Assembly: GCA_029260985.1 (NCBI GenBank)
Contig: JAJDCE010000052.1
Span: 1 to 11,483 of the forward strand
Length of the DNA: 11,483 nucleotides
Source: Patescibacteria group bacterium
GTDB taxonomy: Bacteria > Patescibacteriota > Gracilibacteria > UM-FILTER-43-11
Reading direction: 5' to 3'
Position 1 is the stretch's first letter; each line of letters opens with the position of its first letter. A program made the position numbers and the translations under genes. Shown one piece after another: positions 6,838 through 11,483 of this stretch. The notes under the pieces were generated by a model, which made no database searches, was not told where the DNA came from, and saw nothing but the letters and a program-made list of their open reading frames with translations.

Positions 6838-7815
6838 ATGGCAACCCCAACCGTAACACTGAACACGCAACGTCCAGACCTAGCCACGTTCTGGCAGGCG
6901 TCATGGGCAGAGATCGAGGGCGATTTCATTTCGTCGCGTGCACTGCCTACGATCAACCCTGCAAAACAGGCTGGCAACTTCGGACGTAAGACGCTCGAAT
7001 CAATCGCGAGGCACGATGCAGATCTAGACCGTGCACCTGGCTCGGGCTACAAACGTCGCCGATACGAATTCGAACAAGATTCGTATACCACGACCGAGAA
7101 AGGCGTCGAAGAGGTGGTAGATGATCGCGAACGCGATATGTACATTGACTATACCGTCGCGGAAGAATTCGCGGTACAACGAGCGATCCACAGCGTGTTG
7201 ATCGAGCGAGAGCGTAGAGCATCTACAACGATATTCGACACTGCCTACTATCTCGCTGATGCAAATCTGAACCAGACGGTTGCAACTCCATGGGATCAGG
7301 CGACATCAACTCCGATCGTTGACGTTGAAGCTGCCGTCAGGAAGGTGCGAAACAATACTGGATTGACGCCAAATGCGTTAATCATTCCGTATTACTCCTT
7401 CCGTGACTTGCGAAACCATGCGGACATCATCGCACGCGTAGCAGCGTTGGGTGCAGGCGATCGAAACCGTGCACGCGATGTCAACATCGGGCACCTGCAG
7501 GCGATATTTGACATCGAGAACATCCTAGTAGGAGACACGATGCGAAACACCGCAAATGTCGGACAGACTGCCGTGATGGCTGACGTCTGGCCGGGACATG
7601 GTCTTGTTACTCGGATTGCGAATTCGTCCGACTTCTCGGAGCCATGTTTAGGTCGCACAATCCATTGGTCGGCCGACGGGTCTATGATTGACGGGATGGT
7701 AGAGTCCTATCGCGAAGAGAATATCCGATCGGCGATCTACCGTGCACGTCACGACTACCAACAGAAGATCCTCTACAAGGATCTTGCGTGCTTGCTACCG
7801 ACCATCAGAACATAA
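6838..7815 (+). CDS. Major capsid protein, HK97 fold, gpE-like
   Basis: A 325-aa protein, close to lambda gpE in length, expected to build the icosahedral shell. Supporting features are an N-terminal region with a Tyr-rich, charged segment (RRYEFEQDSY, then EEVVDDRERDMY) resembling the E-loop region, a long helix with AVQRAIHSVLIERERRAS (spine-helix-like), VEAAVRKVRNNTGLTPNALIIP around residues 163-184 followed by YSFRDLRNHADI, a block typical of gpE-like capsids, and ENILVGDTMRNTANVGQ in the A-domain region. ATG 6838 has a clear SD (AAGGA at 6824-6828, spacing 9). It is preceded by the decoration gene, the normal lambda order. Which HK97-fold family it belongs to would need a profile search, but the role is strongly supported by sequence and position. 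Confidence 0.87.
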   Translation: MATPTVTLNTQRPDLATFWQASWAEIEGDFISSRALPTINPAKQAGNFGRKTLESIARHDADLDRAPGSGYKRRRYEFEQDSYTTTEKGVEEVVDDRERDMYIDYTVAEEFAVQRAIHSVLIERERRASTTIFDTAYYLADANLNQTVATPWDQATSTPIVDVEAAVRKVRNNTGLTPNALIIPYYSFRDLRNHADIIARVAALGAGDRNRARDVNIGHLQAIFDIENILVGDTMRNTANVGQTAVMADVWPGHGLVTRIANSSDFSEPCLGRTIHWSADGSMIDGMVESYREENIRSAIYRARHDYQQKILYKDLACLLPTIRT

Positions 7816-7816
7816 G

Positions 7817-8047
7817 ATGGAGGGCGTCGATTTGAAGGACATTGAACTATTGCCGGAACCAGAAGACGTGGAACCGGCATTGGCTCCATTGCCTGAGCCG
7901 AGATCGTACCGAGTAATGTTGTCGAGAGGCATTAAGTTGCACGGGCATATACTCGAGCCTCAACAAATCGGAACTATAGAACTGAAATACGGATTAGATC
8001 CCATTTGGGTATCCGCATTCAATGACATAAGGTTCGTACCGGAATGA
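7817..8047 (+). CDS. Small unknown protein after the capsid gene
   Basis: A short protein, 76 aa from ATG 7817, one base after the capsid stop. The alternative start, TTG 7832, gives 71 aa and has a much better SD (GGAGGG at 7819-7824, spacing 7), so the true N-terminus may be there. Residues about 10-28 are rich in Pro, Glu and Leu (ELLPEPEDVEPALAPLPEP), probably an extended linker. The rest looks like a small beta fold with SYRVMLSRGIKLHGHILEP and IGTIELKYGLDPIWV. In lambda the place after E holds FI, a packaging helper, but no similarity to FI can be claimed. An in-frame extension back to 7742 lies inside the capsid gene and is unlikely. It ends in an ATGA overlap with the next gene. Confidence 0.65.
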   Translation: MEGVDLKDIELLPEPEDVEPALAPLPEPRSYRVMLSRGIKLHGHILEPQQIGTIELKYGLDPIWVSAFNDIRFVPE

Positions 8048-8442
8048 CGAAGAGCATGTTTGACGCGATGTTTACCTGTGCGGCGGGGTCTCTTGACTAC
8101 CACGCACAGAACGACACGCCAATCACATACGACGACGGAAAGTCTGGGCCAGTGAATGTTATGTGCATCGTCGAGGATCGCGAGCTGTACTATGAGTACG
8201 ACCAGACGACGAACTTTACAATTCAGGTCGAGACGTGCCGCGTGATAATCCGCAGGGACGACATTGATTCACCAGAGATCACCGCGACATACACGATCGA
8301 CGGTAAGAAATTCACAGTTGATGCATCGCAGAATGAATCGATGCAGGCGATCACCGGAACGTACACTCGCATTGCACTTAGACATCATGGTCCAGTTAAA
8401 TTACGGAACCAGCAGCAAACAAATATTAGGGTCAACGTGTAG
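8044..8442 (+). CDS. Probable head-tail connector (stopper, gpFII-like)
   Basis: A 132-aa protein with mostly beta character: INDTP-type loop, SGPVNVMCIVEDRELYYEYD, then FTIQVETCRVIIRRDDI, TATYTIDGKKFTVDA and a final TRIALRHHGPVKL. Length, fold type and position after the capsid block agree with the head-completion or stopper proteins (lambda gpFII and relatives), which seal the portal channel and provide the surface for the tail. The ATG overlaps the previous stop as ATGA, suggesting coupled translation. No catalytic motif, signal or membrane segment is visible. The call is from gene order and general character, not a family motif. Confidence 0.5.
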   Translation: MTKSMFDAMFTCAAGSLDYHAQNDTPITYDDGKSGPVNVMCIVEDRELYYEYDQTTNFTIQVETCRVIIRRDDIDSPEITATYTIDGKKFTVDASQNESMQAITGTYTRIALRHHGPVKLRNQQQTNIRVNV

Positions 8443-8445
8443 ATT

Positions 8446-8994
8446 ATGGCAGTGCCAATAGGGACTAATTGCGTCACTAAGATCGAAGATTCCTTCATGG
8501 ATCTTCTGGCATCTACTGCCGCGTTCCAGGCATGGACATCAACGGCGTCAAAGGCGGCTGCATTAGCAAGAATTTACATCGATGCATTGCCGGAGCCAGC
8601 AGTTGTCCCCGAATATGATGCGAGCGAATGGTCGGCCTATTTCCCACTGGCATTGATCATGCAGCCCGCTGACGGCGAGCAGGTACGATTGTCGGCGACG
8701 TCACACGGCGAGGGGTGGGAATATCATGTAGCATCAAAGATTGGCGTATCATTCCTTAGATTCAGAACTTCAGGTATCAGTTTGCAACAGGAGATTCGCA
8801 ACATACGAAACGAAATTGGAGACATTGTCGAGGATATGGCTGACGGCAGCGGTCGGGCTGGCAACTACGGTTTTACGTCAGCTTCTCCATCTGGTGGGAC
8901 ATTCGAGCCAGCTGAAACATTTTCAGACTTGGCTAACCTCGGGTCTATGATTGGTTGGGAGTGGTCATTCTCAAGAGATGACGGTGCCACATGA
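8446..8994 (+). CDS. Probable neck or tail-completion protein (tail terminator candidate)
   Basis: A 182-aa protein that I do not firmly recognise. The N-terminal part (NCVTKIEDSFMDLLASTAAFQ) is a helix of the kind that opens tail terminator proteins. A short Ala-rich strand region follows (ARIYIDALPEP), then SAYFPLALIMQPADGEQVRLSAT, and a later helix, LQQEIRNIRNEIGDIVEDMA, followed by a Gly/Ser-rich stretch. An alpha/beta fold with one long late helix suits tail terminator or tail-completion proteins (lambda gpU type). If so, the order relative to the gp10/Z-like gene is reversed from lambda (FII-Z-U). ATG 8446 lies 3 bases after the previous stop and has no strong SD. It overlaps the next gene as ATGA. 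Confidence 0.45.
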   Translation: MAVPIGTNCVTKIEDSFMDLLASTAAFQAWTSTASKAAALARIYIDALPEPAVVPEYDASEWSAYFPLALIMQPADGEQVRLSATSHGEGWEYHVASKIGVSFLRFRTSGISLQQEIRNIRNEIGDIVEDMADGSGRAGNYGFTSASPSGGTFEPAETFSDLANLGSMIGWEWSFSRDDGAT

Positions 8995-9458
8995 TCGCAG
9001 TCATTGGTTTTACTATTGACGGATTAGAGGCTGCTAAAGAAAGCGATGTGAAGCGGTGGGTCAAGTCTGCGTTTTTTGATATGGGTGCTGAGTGGCACAA
9101 GAAATACAGGAGGCCACACTTTTCGCAGCGTGCATACTCAAAGTACAACTACACGCCCAGGTCTAGGACATACAATAGATTCAAAAAGAAGCATTTAGGT
9201 CATACGATTCCGCTTGTAAAAACTGGCACGAGCAGGCGATTATCGGAGTCACATAAGGTGGTTGCAACACCCGAAGGATCGCGGGTAACCATGCCGGTGA
9301 GGGTGTTCAACTTCAAGACTAAAAAAAGCAAAGTTGACAAGCGTAAAGAATTCACAACCGTAGCGGCTGATGAAAAGCAAAAACTCGATCGTCGCGCGAC
9401 CTTCCATCTGGAACGAGATATCCAGCGATTCAAAAAGACAATTGTAGAGGACATCTGA
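8991..9458 (+). CDS. HK97 gp10 / lambda Z-like neck protein (probable)
   Basis: A 155-aa, strongly basic protein. It opens with a short strand and helix (IAVIGFTIDGLEAAKES), then VKRWVKSAFFDMGAEWHKKYRRPHF. The most telling part is YTPRSRTYNRFKKKHLGH followed by PLVKTGTSRRL: a 'Y.PR...Y...K' segment, then Pro-Leu-Val, Thr-Gly and an Arg/Leu pair. This is typical of gp10/gpZ and virion morphogenesis proteins, which work in tail-to-head joining. The C-terminus is Lys/Arg-rich, with FHLERDIQRFKKTI. Start and previous stop overlap as ATGA. No enzyme motif is seen. The family call is by pattern and position between connector and tail tube genes. Confidence 0.6.
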   Translation: MIAVIGFTIDGLEAAKESDVKRWVKSAFFDMGAEWHKKYRRPHFSQRAYSKYNYTPRSRTYNRFKKKHLGHTIPLVKTGTSRRLSESHKVVATPEGSRVTMPVRVFNFKTKKSKVDKRKEFTTVAADEKQKLDRRATFHLERDIQRFKKTIVEDI

Positions 9459-9459
9459 A

Positions 9460-10410
9460 ATGGCTTGGTCGACAGATTACAGAGTCAGTAACGTAGAATT
9501 CAACGGCACAATAATCGGTGGCGTTCAGAGCAATTCGATCGCGGCAAACGCAGAGATAAGGCGTGATGTAGCCAACGGTTCTCTACATGCGAGGACGGCA
9601 TCTCTTCAAAGTCTATCGCCGGTGGGTACGTTTCAGACGTTCGACATCGCTGGTGCTATTGATGCGTTCGGGCTGAACGGAAAATGCATTGATGGAGTAA
9701 CCGGACCGCTCCATAACTATTATCAACTCCAGCAATGCGAAGGTCCGGCAGCAGGTGCTGTGCACGTGAGGTATACGGTAACTGATGGGCTACTATTCCC
9801 GCGTACGCTTGCGGTGAACCATCGAGGCGATGCTCAGATCACCTATGAAGTTCGCGCGAGGTTTGACGGAACGAATGATCCAGTCATAAAAACGGGCGGG
9901 CAGACTATTTCGGTATCACCGAACGCAGACGCACGTTTCACGATGGGACAGTTCGACATACCCAGCATAGCCGACGCTGCAATTCCGGTATTAGTTGAAG
10001 GCAAGCGATCAATAAATATCAACTTCAACGGGCAGGCGTCGTCGTCCGGTGCGGATTCAGAAATATTCGATAGGGTGCAATCCCTTGACCAGATATTGCC
10101 GACGACGACTATCAGCGGAGTCGAACTCGGATGGCTCGATACGTTAGTGGCGGCGATCCAAGGGCGATCTGTAAATAACGTCCCGGTTGGGCCTCCCGTT
10201 GAATTGCCAGTCAACGTGTACCTACGAAAGCGAAACACTCCAGATGCAACCGCCGAACACATACGACTCACACAGCAGGGTCTCATATATTGGGATTCCC
10301 TAGTTGATGGCTCAGTTGGACAGTCGGCAACTAGTTCGTTTTCAATCGATGCTGTTGAAGATTCCACCAATAAGCCGATTGTTCCCAACACCGCAATCGT
10401 TCATCCATAG
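9460..10410 (+). CDS. Probable major tail tube protein
   Basis: A 316-aa protein, the largest gene in the neck/tail block and rich in beta strands. It has an N-terminal segment VEFNGTIIGGVQSNSIAA, repeated Asn/Gly/Thr-rich strands (ITYEVRARFDGTNDPVI, INFNGQASSSGADSEIF) and no long coiled coil, signal peptide or catalytic motif. A long beta-rich protein after the gp10/Z-like gene is where siphophages encode the tail tube (lambda gpV). There is no visible Ig-like domain. The ATG has a good SD (GAGG at 9447-9450, spacing 9), in line with a highly made protein. An alternative is a minor tail or fibre-associated protein. The function is inferred from order and character. Confidence 0.5.
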   Translation: MAWSTDYRVSNVEFNGTIIGGVQSNSIAANAEIRRDVANGSLHARTASLQSLSPVGTFQTFDIAGAIDAFGLNGKCIDGVTGPLHNYYQLQQCEGPAAGAVHVRYTVTDGLLFPRTLAVNHRGDAQITYEVRARFDGTNDPVIKTGGQTISVSPNADARFTMGQFDIPSIADAAIPVLVEGKRSININFNGQASSSGADSEIFDRVQSLDQILPTTTISGVELGWLDTLVAAIQGRSVNNVPVGPPVELPVNVYLRKRNTPDATAEHIRLTQQGLIYWDSLVDGSVGQSATSSFSIDAVEDSTNKPIVPNTAIVHP

Positions 10411-10419
10411 GGCACTACC

Positions 10420-10803
10420 ATGGCAGATTTCCAATTACTCACACCAGAGCTGTCATTCGATGTTACGACTACAAATGTGTTAATGGCAGAAACCGCAACG
10501 GCCGGAATGATAATCACGTCAACCGGTTCTAAGGCCGATGCTACGGATGCCAACAAGCTGGACGTCGCAGGCGTTTTGCTTGAGGATGCGGTATCTGGAA
10601 AGTATGGCGTTGTGGCTCGACCGTCGACAAAAGTAGACGTAACTCCGGTACTAACAAAGGGAGGCGTACTAATTCTCGGGACCGCGGGACTGGTGCAATA
10701 TGCCACCGAGATCATTGCCGCCGAGAATTTAGTGATCGTCGCATTTTGCACACTCACAACGCAAATCGAAGTCTACATTAAGAAGTCGGGAATCCTGGTA
10801 TGA
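10420..10803 (+). CDS. Small beta-rich protein, decoration-like (DUF2190-like features)
   Basis: A 127-aa protein with no Trp or His. It has a series of short strands: LDVAGVLLEDAVSGKYGVVA, VDVTPVLTKGGVLILGTAGL, then a helix-strand region with IIAAENLVIVAF and the strand QIEVYIKK. The 'AVSG..GVV ... GGVLILGTAG' part echoes the decoration gene at 6400-6798 ('AVDNGQVTV ... GAVALGSLVKGTAAG'), suggesting a related small barrel fold. Its place after the likely tail tube gene is unusual for a head decoration protein. It could be a second cement protein, a tail decoration or a chaperone-like protein. The SD is weak (AGGG at 10409-10412). Coding is well supported by tight spacing and the ATGA overlap with the next gene. 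Confidence 0.6.
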   Translation: MADFQLLTPELSFDVTTTNVLMAETATAGMIITSTGSKADATDANKLDVAGVLLEDAVSGKYGVVARPSTKVDVTPVLTKGGVLILGTAGLVQYATEIIAAENLVIVAFCTLTTQIEVYIKKSGILV

Positions 10804-11012
10804 GCGACGAAGATTCGTTGGAATTGCTCGTCGAGGACATGTGCATTCGAATTGGCCTAACTAAGTGCGACAGATTGCTGGTAATGTCAGACATGTCAAT
10901 CGAACTCAAGGAGGAACTGATTGCTGTCAAAACAATCATCGAATCCAAAGACGTGCTGTCAAAGTTTTCTGCAAATCAAAAACAAAACGGCAAGAGGTAC
11001 ATCCATCCATAA
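10800..11012 (+). CDS. 70-aa acidic helical protein, unknown
   Basis: A short protein starting in an ATGA overlap with the gene before it. The sequence is mostly helical: DEDSLELLVEDMCIRIGL, then CDRLLVMSDMSIELKEELIAVKTIIES, ending in a basic Lys/Asn-rich tail. The N-terminus is acidic. No motif is recognised. In siphophages the tail assembly chaperone genes often follow the tube gene, but nothing identifies this as one, and no classical heptameric slippery sequence was seen near its end. The stop's last base is shared with the next ATG (TAATG), which favours coupled translation. Confidence 0.5.
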   Translation: MSDEDSLELLVEDMCIRIGLTKCDRLLVMSDMSIELKEELIAVKTIIESKDVLSKFSANQKQNGKRYIHP

Positions 11013-11483
11013 TGTCCGGGTTCATGTATTTCCAACCTCGAGGCGAGACTCTGCCAGCTGAATATCGCGACAGATGTGGCAACGGCATAACAGAGATTCA
11101 CGCCGGACCAAATGACAAGCCAGGAGACATATTTGGCGGACAGGCATACGACAGAAGCAATACCGCGTACCGGTGCAAGTATTTCCCTAAGCAGCAATCG
11201 TGGAGGCAGATACCTAAGACGGAATGCTGGATCGGGTACTACGTCGATGAGCTACCGTCACCTGAAGACCTAGAGCGCGATTCGATATTTCCGGGACATT
11301 GCGAACGCGGATGGACGATTCCTCTTGCGAGAGATTTCACGAACGGCAGGGAATGCAACCTGCCGGTGGCGATGGATGTTGATGCCGACGGAAAGTGGAA
11401 ACGAGGAGACGTCAAAGACGACTACAAGGATCTATGGGAAATCGCTGTCAAGTGGTGGGATTACATTGGTCAGTCGGCCGAAG
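11012..11483 (+). CDS. Unrecognised Cys/Trp-containing protein, truncated by window end
   Basis: An open frame from ATG 11012 to the window end, 157 complete codons with no stop. The protein is hydrophilic and aromatic-rich, with five Cys (22, 55, 72, 97, 115) and several Trp, including KWWDY near the visible end. It has short strand-like pieces (GITEIHAGP, CWIGYYVDE) and an acidic helical region (ELPSPEDLERD). No signal peptide or membrane segment is seen. The start overlaps the previous stop by one base (TAATG). An AGAGGT at 10993-10998 is rather far upstream (13 bases); ATG 11024 is an alternative start. Position suggests a virion or tail-associated protein, but I do not recognise it. The C-terminus is missing. 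Confidence 0.6.
   Translation, partial: MSGFMYFQPRGETLPAEYRDRCGNGITEIHAGPNDKPGDIFGGQAYDRSNTAYRCKYFPKQQSWRQIPKTECWIGYYVDELPSPEDLERDSIFPGHCERGWTIPLARDFTNGRECNLPVAMDVDADGKWKRGDVKDDYKDLWEIAVKWWDYIGQSAE

Noticed and set aside
7742..7816. N-terminal extension of the small gene after the capsid
   Set aside because: These 25 codons overlap the capsid coding end, look unlike the rest of the protein and lack an SD; a start at 7817 or 7832 is more sensible.
9843..10391. 182-codon minus-strand ORF inside the tail tube gene
   Set aside because: Entirely antisense to a well-supported gene in a one-direction module, with low-complexity Ser/Thr/Pro composition typical of a shadow frame.

Overview
The window is the virion-assembly (morphogenesis) module of a tailed dsDNA phage or prophage with a lambda-like head block. 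All supported genes lie on the + strand, almost end to end, and several pairs are coupled by ATGA stop/start overlaps. There is no RNA gene, CRISPR array, insertion sequence, integrase, lysis or host gene. The host cannot be named. Shine-Dalgarno (SD) sites of the GGAGG/AAGGA type and TTG/GTG starts indicate a bacterial host, and base composition looks balanced (near 50% GC by eye). A free phage cannot be told from a prophage here.

Layout. Positions 1-72 are a short leader with two small hairpins. Packaging: small terminase (73-579) and GpA-type large terminase (524-2542), overlapping by 56 bases. An unrecognised 219-aa gene (2543-3202) and an 87-base gap follow. Head: a small gpW-like joining protein (3290-3589), lambda-family portal (3586-5211), ClpP-like prohead protease with a long C-terminal extension (5201-6352), a small DUF2190-like decoration protein (6400-6798) and the major capsid protein (6838-7815). 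Neck and tail start: small unknown protein (7817-8047), probable head-tail connector (8044-8442), probable tail-completion protein (8446-8994), basic gp10/gpZ-like protein (8991-9458) and probable tail tube protein (9460-10410). Then come a second small beta-rich protein with decoration-like features (10420-10803), a 70-aa acidic protein (10800-11012) and an unrecognised ORF that runs off the end (11012-11483).

How the parts work together: the terminase recognises and cuts the concatemer and pumps DNA through the portal into a prohead. The prohead is built from the capsid protein, probably on a scaffold encoded inside the protease gene, and is matured by the protease. The decoration protein stabilises the expanded head, and the connector proteins close it and join the tail tube.

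The best-supported unusual signal is an in-frame internal start within the protease gene (GTG 5876, after a near-perfect SD at 5864-5869). It would give a separate 158-aa coiled-coil scaffold, as in lambda C/Nu3. The least explained genes are 2543-3202 and the block after 10420, where tail assembly chaperones and a tape measure would be expected but none is recognisable. No wholly new defence or mobile system is visible.
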